This document shows, one piece after another, positions 15,568 through 22,980 of a DNA stretch of 64,000 nt (position 1 is the first letter of the stretch; every line of letters begins with the position of its first letter). This stretch comes from Chryseobacterium gleum (GTDB lineage: Bacteria; Bacteroidota; Bacteroidia; Flavobacteriales_D; Crocinitomicaceae), in contig CAMDFX010000002.1 in assembly GCA_945897805.1 (NCBI GenBank), positions 274,651-338,650 of the forward strand. Reading direction: 5' to 3'. Under the pieces are notes generated by a model. That model worked only from the letters and a program-made list of their open reading frames with translations. It made no database searches and was not told where the DNA came from. The translations under genes were made by a program, and so were the position numbers.

Positions 15568-15598
15568 GGGAAAGGGAATTTAATAGATTCTCTTTCCC
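15568..15598 (+). terminator. Stable hairpin after NADAR copy 3
   Basis: Twelve-base-pair stem (15568-15579 with 15587-15598, one G-U) around a 7-base loop, 8 bases after the stop codon. There is no T run after it on the plus strand, so it may act as an intrinsic hairpin-only terminator or as a 3' stabiliser. Confidence 0.6.
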
Positions 15599-15636
15599 TC
15601 CCCAATCAAATTTTAATTTACGATAAAATCATTGCT

Positions 15637-16071
15637 ATGGACAGAATAGAAAAAATGGAGCACTTACAAACCAACTTGAATAAGTGGTTTTCTGAATGGG
15701 CAAGTTATGCCAACGAAAAGGAGAGGATTGGCGCGAGAATGTTGGGGAGAAACAAAAGCTTGGAACTTTCAATTTCATTCAGGACGATAAAACCATTCAT
15801 CGCAAATTTGGCTTACGATGTGTGTTTTTATACTGGTGAGCCTACTTTGAAAATTAGTTATTCAACAGCTTATAATTTCCCTCAAGAAATTAAGGATGTT
15901 TTAAAAGGAATCGATACTTCACAAGAAGATTATTACAAATTGGAAGAAATTGCACTTATTGGAGAATCAGCGCTAGCTAAAGTTCAGATTAAAAATCTTA
16001 TCGGTGAAAAAGCGATTGCCTTTTTTGTATGGAAAACAAAATTAGATAGTACAAATTTTATAATACCTTGA
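15637..16071 (+). CDS. Unknown small soluble protein
   Basis: A 144-residue protein with a helical N-terminus followed by alternating strands (for example LELSISFRTI, YDVCFYTGEPTLKISYS). No signal peptide, no membrane segment, no domain recognised. It is followed after 3 bases by another small gene, so the two are co-transcribed, and the ART-like gene follows 27 bases later. It may be an immunity- or antitoxin-like partner of the ART-like protein; this is inference from position only. Confidence 0.65.
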   Translation: MDRIEKMEHLQTNLNKWFSEWASYANEKERIGARMLGRNKSLELSISFRTIKPFIANLAYDVCFYTGEPTLKISYSTAYNFPQEIKDVLKGIDTSQEDYYKLEEIALIGESALAKVQIKNLIGEKAIAFFVWKTKLDSTNFIIP

Positions 16072-16074
16072 ATT

Positions 16075-16284
16075 ATGTCACACCAAATTATACAATCCAT
16101 TTTTGATCAGGGAGCAAATATGATGTATATTCATATTGTAGCGCAAGTATTATCATCCGAAGGACTACATCCAATTTATAAGGATAAATTTTTTATGGAT
16201 GAACTCATTCGTTATTTTGTAGAAAAAGAAGAATATGAAAAGTGCGAACGCTTGGTCATGATTCGCGAAGCATTTAAATTTTAA
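16075..16284 (+). CDS. Unknown 69-residue protein
   Basis: A small, mostly helical protein with a Met-rich first half and a charged C-terminal helix (VEKEEYEKCERLVMIREAFK). It starts 3 bases after the stop of the previous gene and ends 27 bases before the duplicated ART-like gene. Size and position fit a small antitoxin or adaptor, but no family is recognised. Confidence 0.65.
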   Translation: MSHQIIQSIFDQGANMMYIHIVAQVLSSEGLHPIYKDKFFMDELIRYFVEKEEYEKCERLVMIREAFKF

Positions 16285-16311
16285 TTTTTTAATAATTTAA
16301 AACAATTAACT

Positions 16312-17529
16312 ATGAATTACGAGCATTTAGAAGATGTACCAGGTATTGAAAGAATTGTACCAGAAAGATACGTTTGGCACGTTTCTTCCCCTGAAAAAAG
16401 AGCATCAATACTAAAGTTTGGTTTAACGCTAGAATTTGGAGACCACAAATGTATTTTTGCCAATAATCAATCTTTTAACGTCATATTTATGTATCCATTT
16501 TGTTTGGAAGAGGAAAATGGAAGATATAGACCAGATAATTTGATGAAATATGATTTTTGGCGAATTGATACTGCTAGGTTCAAAGCAGATTGGTACATTG
16601 ATCCCAATATGAAAGATGGTCCAATAGAATACATGGGTGATGAAAAATATTTTGTTGCTACCGAAACTCCGATTCCATGCGAAGCTATTGAACTATTTGA
16701 AGTAGGTCAAGAATTTATCTATAAAAGGATGTATGTAATATTATCTGGTAAAAATAAAGCCTCAGGCTGGAGCGAAAATATTGCTTTAAGAGGCAAAAAG
16801 AATTTAGACATTAAGAAAGAAATATCCGAATACAGAAAGACGCATGATGCAATCAAAACAAAAGCAATGCGATCCCTTGACGTAAAGGATCATTTGTTTC
16901 CGTTAGTTATGCATAACGATCATTTGAAAGAAGTATCAGGAATTGAAAGAATTGTGCCAGAAAGATATGTTTGGCACGTTTCTAAACCTAAGAAAAGAAA
17001 AGCTATATTAGAGTTTGGATTAAAACTAGATGTAGGTAAACACAATTGCATTTTTGCCAACAATCAATCATTTAACGTAATATTTATGTATCCATTTTGT
17101 TTGGAAGCGGAAAATGGAAGATATAGACCAAATATTTTGCTAAAATATGATTTTTGGCGCATTGATACCCATAGTTTTCAAGCTGAATGGTACATCGATC
17201 CTAACATGAAAGATGATTCAAAAAAATACAATAGTAATGAAAAGGAGTTTGTTTTTACCGTAACTCCAATTCCTTGTAAAGCTCTAGAATTATTTAAAGT
17301 AGGTCAAGAATTCATTGATATTAAAAAAAATGTATACATTACTTCAATTGAGAAATCAACAGGACTCGAAGGAATAACCATAATCAATAACATTGATGAC
17401 AATTACATTAAAAATTACATGAAAGATATAAAATCGGACATAAGAAAAACAGATAAAATTATAAAAATTGAAACTTCAAGGTTTTCTTGTGTCAAAGATG
17501 TTCCATTTCCTTTGGTGAAAGTTCAATAA
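16312..17529 (+). CDS. Tandemly duplicated ADP-ribosyltransferase-like protein
   Basis: A 405-residue protein made of two copies of the same roughly 199-residue module (residues 1-199 and 200-405; DNA period 597 bases from the codons for GIERIVPERY). Each module begins ERIVPERYVWHVS and IL[KE]FGL, then CIFANNQSFNVIFMYPFCLE, NGRYRP, YDFWRIDT, a W(Y)IDPNMKD segment and TPIPC[EK]AIELF, and ends with V.FPLV. The pattern 'HxS...IL..GL...FAN...' with a later W/Y-rich strand and an acidic 'ALELF' strand recalls the ART fold of DarT, KptA and related enzymes (H-Y-E type). This is a structural inference, not a match I can prove. Both copies keep the motif residues, so both could be active. It ends the NADAR cluster. 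Confidence 0.6.
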   Translation: MNYEHLEDVPGIERIVPERYVWHVSSPEKRASILKFGLTLEFGDHKCIFANNQSFNVIFMYPFCLEEENGRYRPDNLMKYDFWRIDTARFKADWYIDPNMKDGPIEYMGDEKYFVATETPIPCEAIELFEVGQEFIYKRMYVILSGKNKASGWSENIALRGKKNLDIKKEISEYRKTHDAIKTKAMRSLDVKDHLFPLVMHNDHLKEVSGIERIVPERYVWHVSKPKKRKAILEFGLKLDVGKHNCIFANNQSFNVIFMYPFCLEAENGRYRPNILLKYDFWRIDTHSFQAEWYIDPNMKDDSKKYNSNEKEFVFTVTPIPCKALELFKVGQEFIDIKKNVYITSIEKSTGLEGITIINNIDDNYIKNYMKDIKSDIRKTDKIIKIETSRFSCVKDVPFPLVKVQ

Positions 17530-17906
17530 CGAAATGGCAGAGTCAATAAAATATTGGAGAAATAAAATAATTTGAATTAAACTGTTAGATTTAATTCGTT
17601 AATCAGTAAAGAAATATTAAAGACTAAAACACTGTTTTTTTCGGCTTAAATACTTAGAGAATTAGCTTTATTTTCGAAAATCATTTTTTTTATCCGCTTC
17701 ATTTAATTAGGTTTGATTATATGATTGTTCAATCTTAAAATTCTAAAAAAAATATTTTTTATTCATTCAGATTTTAAATTCTTTAAAAAAGGATATGAGG
17801 AAATTTATGTCCAAAAAATTTCGAAGAATTAAAATAAAAAAGAGAAAGCGTCACAAAATGATTTTTTTTGACTCTTACTTATAGTAACTAACTAAAACGA
17901 TAAAAA
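17530..17906. other. 377-base spacer with a shared motif
   Basis: No supported gene. It is very AT-rich. 17681-17715 is a 35-base motif also found at 20778-20812. TAGGTTTG at 17708-17715, inside the motif, matches the TANNTTTG -7 consensus but lies about 190 bases before the next start codon. Read on the minus strand, the motif region gives a short frame similar to, but interrupted relative to, the frame at 20707-20889. Confidence 0.55.
17681..17715 (+). repeat. 35-base dispersed motif, copy 1
   Basis: Aligns without gaps to 20778-20812 with five differences; both contain eight Ts followed by ATC and end in TAATTAGGTTTG. It lies upstream of the gene at 17907. Confidence 0.7.
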
Positions 17907-18278
17907 ATGGAAAAAAGAGAAAGTGTTAAGCCTATTAAAGGAAGTGAGAAATTATTTAAAATTTCAAACAAACGTGTTGTAATTGGAGTTTCAAACAAAA
18001 ACAAATCTGGGAAAACTTTTTCTTTGATTGAAGATTTAGTTGCCACACGAATCACGTATCAAAATATAGTAAATTCGATTCCAGCACAGCCAGGAATTTT
18101 GATTATCACTGGTCATTATAAAAACTCTTATAAAACCATAGGAGTTTTAAAGTCTGACGAAAATATTCGCTCTGCCTTTTCAAGACCTCGAGATAACAAT
18201 CGTTTTCAAACTCTTCTCAAAGAATTAAAAAATGAACTTTTTGATCACATTGAGATTCAACTTGCGAAAGTAAGTTGA
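17907..18278 (+). CDS. Unknown 123-residue protein
   Basis: A basic N-terminus followed by an alternating alpha/beta pattern. GVSNKNKSGKTFSL looks a little like a P-loop (NKSGKT) but lacks the leading GxxxxG, so I do not call an NTPase. No signal peptide. The 3' end of the gene is inside a perfect hairpin (18252-18283). No family recognised. Confidence 0.65.
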   Translation: MEKRESVKPIKGSEKLFKISNKRVVIGVSNKNKSGKTFSLIEDLVATRITYQNIVNSIPAQPGILIITGHYKNSYKTIGVLKSDENIRSAFSRPRDNNRFQTLLKELKNELFDHIEIQLAKVS

Positions 18279-18283
18279 ATCTC
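18252..18283 (+). terminator. Perfect 12-bp hairpin across the stop codon
   Basis: 18252-18263 pairs perfectly with 18272-18283 around an 8-base loop. The stop codon TGA (18276-18278) lies in the right arm. There is no T run, so this is a terminator or mRNA-end structure rather than a classic intrinsic terminator. Confidence 0.6.
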
Positions 18284-18346
18284 TCCAAACAAAAAATAGA
18301 ATTAAAATCACTAAAAATTATGTATAATCTATTAAAATTTAAAACC

Positions 18347-18874
18347 ATGAAAAGTAACATTTTGTTCGCATTTGTATTGATTTACAGCACAACTCAAGCA
18401 CAATTTTCTGAAGAGAAAATTTTAGAAGATGGCAGCCATTATATTGTTTATACTCCTAGACATTTTTCGGCAGAAGAAATTGCAAATTGGAAACTGCGAA
18501 GAATTCCAACGCCAGCTGAAGTTCAAAAAAATCCACTTATTCCTTTGAGTAATTTAATGATGATGCAACTTGAAAAGGAATTTAAAAGCAATATTACAGA
18601 AGATAGTTCCTTGGTTGAGGCAAGTGATCAGAATTTTTTAAATCACCTAGGAATTACTGCTATCAAAAGCGATTGCCAGCAGGTACGTTATCATCAAATT
18701 TGGGAGATGGATGAATCAGTGGTTAATTATAATTTGAATGATTTAGCACAAAGCCTAGTCAAGATGCTTAAGGAAAATCATTTGGATAATTATTTTGAAA
18801 AAACAGTTCACTTTTACTGCAAGGAATATTTTTATAATGAGACATATTATCTGGTGGTTCTTCTAGATGATTGA
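18347..18874 (+). CDS. Small exported protein of unknown function
   Basis: A 175-residue protein whose signal peptide MKSNILFAFVLIYSTTQAQ is clear when the ATG at 18347 is used; an in-frame start at 18275 would bury it behind 24 residues and lies in the hairpin. The mature part is helical with a central strand pattern and has two cysteines (KSDCQQ, HFYCKEY). No family recognised. It is followed after 59 bases by the PcfJ-like gene. Confidence 0.75.
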   Translation: MKSNILFAFVLIYSTTQAQFSEEKILEDGSHYIVYTPRHFSAEEIANWKLRRIPTPAEVQKNPLIPLSNLMMMQLEKEFKSNITEDSSLVEASDQNFLNHLGITAIKSDCQQVRYHQIWEMDESVVNYNLNDLAQSLVKMLKENHLDNYFEKTVHFYCKEYFYNETYYLVVLLDD

Positions 18875-18933
18875 AATGCTGGAAGTTTTTAAAATGATTT
18901 AAGGTAAAATACATTCACAAAAGTTTGATCATT

Positions 18934-20721
18934 ATGGAATATAAGCAAATTTTTATTCAGCTCAATGAAGAGACACAGTTTAATACAGTAAAAATTACTA
19001 GACAATTAAACAATACTGAAGATAGAGTTGACAGACAAAGAAATGGACTCATCGCTGCCATAAAAATAGACTTTGGGAAACCATCTCCTATTTTCTTAAA
19101 AGACCTCAATGATTTATATCAATCAACGGAAATTCCACTTTTAAGTAATTTGACTGTTCTTATGATTTATAAAAAATGGACAATAAATAAGTCCATTTTT
19201 GAAGTTTTAAGATTTCTTTTTAATGAAATAAATGATAGTACCCTACTAGAAAGTAAGGAGCTAACGGATAAAATCATTCATCTTATTGAATTACAATCGA
19301 ATCTTAATGTCGAACATGTAAAATATAAAATTTGGCTCACCACTAAAATTATCTTAAAAGTATACGATGATGGCAATTTTGAGAGACTCGATGACTTTAT
19401 TTTCATGATCTGGAGAAATTATACTTTTATGCCTAAATTGTTTGTGCCAGATGTTTTCAAGCCGCAAATAGTTGATGCTTATTTTAAACCAATTTGGTTT
19501 GCTTTTTCCATCTTTAAAAAACAAAAGGCAAAACGCGAAATTTATTATTCATTTTGCAATGACTTCTTGGCAAAACTTTTAGAGCCTGAATTAGCAGAGA
19601 ATGATTTTTTGAATTTCCTGCAGATCATATTTAAAAAAAATAAAATTGAAGTTGTTAAAAGTTTCACATTTAAAGATTACATGCGATTATATGAAATTAA
19701 AAAGTTAAATAATCAACTTTTTAATCGATTACCTGATTTGTCAAAAACAGCAATTGAACACGGCTATAGAGATCGGGCTAACGAGGAGAACCATTGTTTT
19801 AAGCTGGTTTATAATTTGTTTGCTGACTTTGGTATTTCTTATTTTTTCATTTTTCATTTTATGAATGGATATTTAAATACCCAAGAAAAAGAATGGTTAC
19901 ATGATATGCTGCAAGGAAGAAATTTAGTGTATTCTAAAAACCTGCCTTGTACCTTAACTAAAAAAACAACACATTTTTTCAATACCATTCCTCAAGAATG
20001 GAAAAACGATGCTAATGAACTGAATTTTAAATCTCCAAAGGGTCTTTACGGAATCACGAAGGAAAATTACTCCTTGACACAAAGTTTAATTTATTGTACC
20101 ATATATTTTGAAGTAAGAAATGAAATTTATACCAAGGAAGTTTTACGAAATCTGAGAGGAGCTGATAATATTGATTTCTGGATTAGTACTTTATGTAAAC
20201 TTTATCATAAAGGACTTAGAGTAGAGGACATGAATCAAATTATTGATTATATAGATGATCAGGTAATTAGAAATGGCAGGAAAATTGACTTTAATACAAA
20301 AAAAGTATCCAACCTTTGGGCAGAAGCATTAATCTGGCACCGAGAATTGAGATTAATGCGAGTAGGAAATTATAGTAGAACATTTAACTTGCCTAAATCG
20401 GAGATCAATACTTATAAAACCAAATTTCAAGATAAAAAATATAAGATAGTGCAGTTACTCACAAATAAAGATTTAATAGAAGAAGGACGTACTTTATCAC
20501 ATTGCGTTGGAACATATACAAATAACTGCATTGATAGAGGTTCATATATTTTTTCTTTGTGTTTGGAGCAAGAAAATGAAAAGAATACACCATTAATCAC
20601 CATTGAGGTAAATGCGAATACCATACGCCAAAAAAAGGGTAAAAGGAACCGCACTTGTTCAAAAGAAGAGGATTACATTATCCGAAAATGGGCCAAAGAA
20701 AACAAATTAAAATTTCTTTAA
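18934..20721 (+). CDS. PcfJ-like protein
   Basis: A 595-residue soluble protein. The C-terminal hundred residues match the PcfJ family: LIEEGRTLSHCVGTYTNNC, GSYIFSLCLE, ITIEV and a final EEDYIIRKWAKEN. Family knowledge: PcfJ-like proteins occur on conjugative plasmids and integrative elements (with PcfK) and in chromosomal islands; their biochemical role is unclear. The N-terminal 480 residues are helical with no domain I know. The ATG at 18934 (MEYKQIF) is preferred to the TTG at 18925. There is no pcfK, relaxase or mating-pair gene in the window, so this is an orphan copy. Confidence 0.8.
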   Translation: MEYKQIFIQLNEETQFNTVKITRQLNNTEDRVDRQRNGLIAAIKIDFGKPSPIFLKDLNDLYQSTEIPLLSNLTVLMIYKKWTINKSIFEVLRFLFNEINDSTLLESKELTDKIIHLIELQSNLNVEHVKYKIWLTTKIILKVYDDGNFERLDDFIFMIWRNYTFMPKLFVPDVFKPQIVDAYFKPIWFAFSIFKKQKAKREIYYSFCNDFLAKLLEPELAENDFLNFLQIIFKKNKIEVVKSFTFKDYMRLYEIKKLNNQLFNRLPDLSKTAIEHGYRDRANEENHCFKLVYNLFADFGISYFFIFHFMNGYLNTQEKEWLHDMLQGRNLVYSKNLPCTLTKKTTHFFNTIPQEWKNDANELNFKSPKGLYGITKENYSLTQSLIYCTIYFEVRNEIYTKEVLRNLRGADNIDFWISTLCKLYHKGLRVEDMNQIIDYIDDQVIRNGRKIDFNTKKVSNLWAEALIWHRELRLMRVGNYSRTFNLPKSEINTYKTKFQDKKYKIVQLLTNKDLIEEGRTLSHCVGTYTNNCIDRGSYIFSLCLEQENEKNTPLITIEVNANTIRQKKGKRNRTCSKEEDYIIRKWAKENKLKFL

Positions 20722-20889
20722 ATCGATGGTGAAAACACCTTCCTGTTCTTCGGCACTCTTGCGCTTAACTATCTCAATCATTTTTTTTATCAAGTTCAAA
20801 TAATTAGGTTTGGTAAATGAGATGTTGTAGTTCTTCCTTTTAGCAGATTCTCCACAAATAGATTTAGCATTAAATTTTAATTTTTTGAC
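20707..20889 (-). pseudogene. Possible gene remnant opposite the spacer
   Basis: A minus-strand frame of 60 codons between stops, with no start codon, running through the spacer and 15 bases into the PcfJ-like gene. It reads like a real protein C-terminus (for example NYNISFTKPNYLNLIKKMIE and KSAEEQEGVFTIDLKKF). The dispersed 35-base motif lies inside it. Probably a decayed gene end, but chance is possible. Confidence 0.35.
20778..20812 (+). repeat. 35-base dispersed motif, copy 2
   Basis: Partner of 17681-17715. It contains TAGGTTTG (20805-20812), a perfect TANNTTTG -7 match, 80 bases before the ATG at 20892, so it may contribute a promoter. Confidence 0.7.
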
Positions 20890-20891
20890 TT

Positions 20892-21221
20892 ATGAAAACG
20901 AAAGCTGATATTTTAAACGCCATTCCTGCAGATATGAATTTAGAAACATATTTTGAGACATTAAATATTTTTGAAAAGAGAGAATTGATAAATGAATTAG
21001 AAGTTTGTAAAAGTCATTTTACTAAACACTTTAAGCAAAAAGTTCACCTTGCAATAATTTCATACACCTGCTCTTTTGTATGCTATTTCGGAATTGGAGA
21101 GGCCTGGTTTTTGTATTATTTAATTGGGATCAATATACCATTAAGTATTATCTTATTCTTAGATTTTAAGGATGCGTCACTTTATGAAAAATCGATAAAA
21201 AAATTGACTGGTTTACTTTAA
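20892..21221 (+). CDS. Small membrane protein of unknown function
   Basis: A 109-residue protein with a soluble helical N-terminal half and two closely spaced membrane segments (about residues 54-74 and 78-95), then a short basic tail. No family recognised. It marks the right edge of the accessory stretch, convergent with the T9SS type B gene that follows 39 bases later. Confidence 0.65.
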   Translation: MKTKADILNAIPADMNLETYFETLNIFEKRELINELEVCKSHFTKHFKQKVHLAIISYTCSFVCYFGIGEAWFLYYLIGINIPLSIILFLDFKDASLYEKSIKKLTGLL

Positions 21222-21260
21222 ATCATGCTTCTTCGTTGTTTAAACCAACTCCGGCGGTTT

Positions 21261-22970
21261 TTACCTCACCAAATGCAGAAACCCATGACCAATTATATCT
21301 GTTTTTGTGGTGAATTTGTAGGTATAAACCCCCTCAACAAACACTCGTCCCGAATCGTCTTTTCCATCCCAATTGTTTTGGTAATTTGTTGTGTAGAACA
21401 CGACATTTCCCCAGCGGTTTAGAATGATTACCTCCGTGTTTTCGGGTAAATTTTTAACCTCCAAAAGATCGTTGATACCATCATTATTGGGTGATATGAC
21501 ATTAGGGAATTCAAGTGAAAGAATAGGTGTTACGGAGTCTGTGCAATTAAACAAAGTGATATTTTGCGTGATAGTGTCTGTATAGCAATCAAATTCAACA
21601 ATAGCACTAATTTGATAGGTTCCTATTGCGGAAAATTGATGGCTTGGATTTAAAGACGATGAACTATTATTTGCTCCTGAAGTTGGGTCACCAAAATTCC
21701 AATTTACTTGATTGATGGGTGATGCTGTTGCAATTGAAAATGAAATAGAACTCTGCAAACACGAATCAGGAAGAAATGCAATGGTGGAACTAGCTGCAAA
21801 TCCCCCAAGCGGGACTTGAGCCGGCAGACCGAGTTGACATGTTGCAGGACTAAAACTGACAGCATTGGTTACATAATCGCAGCCTAGCCCCAATGAATTA
21901 GGATTTGAGATCTCATCCAGCCTTTCAGCGTTACCTATTGCCACGTACAATTTATTGTTTGGAGCTTGTTCTATTTGTAAACAAGGATAACCGTTGGGTT
22001 CAAGATTTGGAGAATAAATAAAGGTATTTGAAGATGCTATGGCAGCTGAAGTATAGGTGCTTAAATTTAATTGATAAACCGAATTGATATTTGTGTAGTA
22101 AAATTTTGATCCATCGGGAGAAAAACAAGCGCCATACTTTCTGAGAAATTCTGGTGGTGAATCATCCGTAACATTAACGGTTAGTAGGTTGCTAACAACT
22201 CCCGTTGTCTTGTTGAAATCGAAAAATTCAATGCGGTCACTCCAATCTACAGGCATACCAATCCGATTTCCATCAGGAGACGCATCCATTGCTCCTGCCC
22301 AAGCTTCATAAGCACCAAAGAAGGGAGAAATCGCAAAAATTGAACCTACTGTACTAATAACGGGTTGTGTAGAGACACCACAGGCATCAATTTTCCAAGC
22401 TAAAAATTCATTTGCATTCTTTTTATGAGCAATCACCCAAAAACCTTGTATTTCAGTACTTCTAATAACAATTAATTTTTCGGTCAAATCAGTTGCTAGT
22501 TGCGTATTTATTGTTGCAACTTGCACATCTCCAAGACCTCCATTCAATGTCATGTCCACCACACTATACCTCAAGCCATCATCAGGAACAGGATTGTTCG
22601 GATCTATTTCCAATTCATCGAGTGTAAATAAATAGTATCGTTGGCTATCCTCAGGAAAAGGTACGATCAACGCCCCTTGAGTGCATGAGTTATAAAATCC
22701 ACCCAACAGATTGGCTCCATTTGGCATAACCTGATTGTTTGCATTCCAGACCTTTCTGCCATCGGTATAGAAAAGCAACTGCCCCGTGGTAGGATCCGAC
22801 ACACTTGCCGTTGATTCATTTGAGTTGATGGCTGCATTGCTTGATCCTATTGGGATTGGGCCGGAAAAATTTACGCGGGCTCCATAGCCGAAAATCCAAT
22901 TATTGTTTTGTAGCTGGCTATTAACAGCGCAGTTTATGATTAAAAAGCTAAAACAAAATAGAAACTTCAT
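21261..22970 (-). CDS. T9SS type B (gliding motility-associated C-terminal) exported protein
   Basis: A 569-residue exported protein: signal peptide ending VNSQ near residue 19, then a beta-propeller-like region that opens NNWIFGYGARVNFSG and repeats WN/DP-type blades (for example FSPDGSKFYYTN), a PKD domain about residues 415-475 (VNWNFGDPTSG to YQISAIVEFDC), and the type B sorting domain from about 490 (FPNVISPNNDGINDLLEV to LNRWGNVVF to the final HGFLHLVR). Delivery is through T9SS, as for SprB-type adhesins. It is the last gene of a three-gene operon and closely resembles the gene before it in its C-terminal 90 residues. Ligand unknown. Confidence 0.9.
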   Translation of the reverse strand: MKFLFCFSFLIINCAVNSQLQNNNWIFGYGARVNFSGPIPIGSSNAAINSNESTASVSDPTTGQLLFYTDGRKVWNANNQVMPNGANLLGGFYNSCTQGALIVPFPEDSQRYYLFTLDELEIDPNNPVPDDGLRYSVVDMTLNGGLGDVQVATINTQLATDLTEKLIVIRSTEIQGFWVIAHKKNANEFLAWKIDACGVSTQPVISTVGSIFAISPFFGAYEAWAGAMDASPDGNRIGMPVDWSDRIEFFDFNKTTGVVSNLLTVNVTDDSPPEFLRKYGACFSPDGSKFYYTNINSVYQLNLSTYTSAAIASSNTFIYSPNLEPNGYPCLQIEQAPNNKLYVAIGNAERLDEISNPNSLGLGCDYVTNAVSFSPATCQLGLPAQVPLGGFAASSTIAFLPDSCLQSSISFSIATASPINQVNWNFGDPTSGANNSSSSLNPSHQFSAIGTYQISAIVEFDCYTDTITQNITLFNCTDSVTPILSLEFPNVISPNNDGINDLLEVKNLPENTEVIILNRWGNVVFYTTNYQNNWDGKDDSGRVFVEGVYTYKFTTKTDIIGHGFLHLVR

Positions 22971-22980
22971 ATTCTATAAT

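Noticed and set aside
17907..18278. NTPase call for the 17907 gene from the NKSGKT segment.
   Set aside because: The P-loop lacks the leading glycine pattern and no Walker B is visible.
18275..18346. Upstream start for the exported protein at 18347.
   Set aside because: It overlaps the previous stop and hairpin and would hide the signal peptide.
7300..21230. An insertion sequence or prophage in the accessory region.
   Set aside because: No transposase, integrase or phage structural gene; the evidence for transfer is only the tRNA-end copy, AT richness and gene content.
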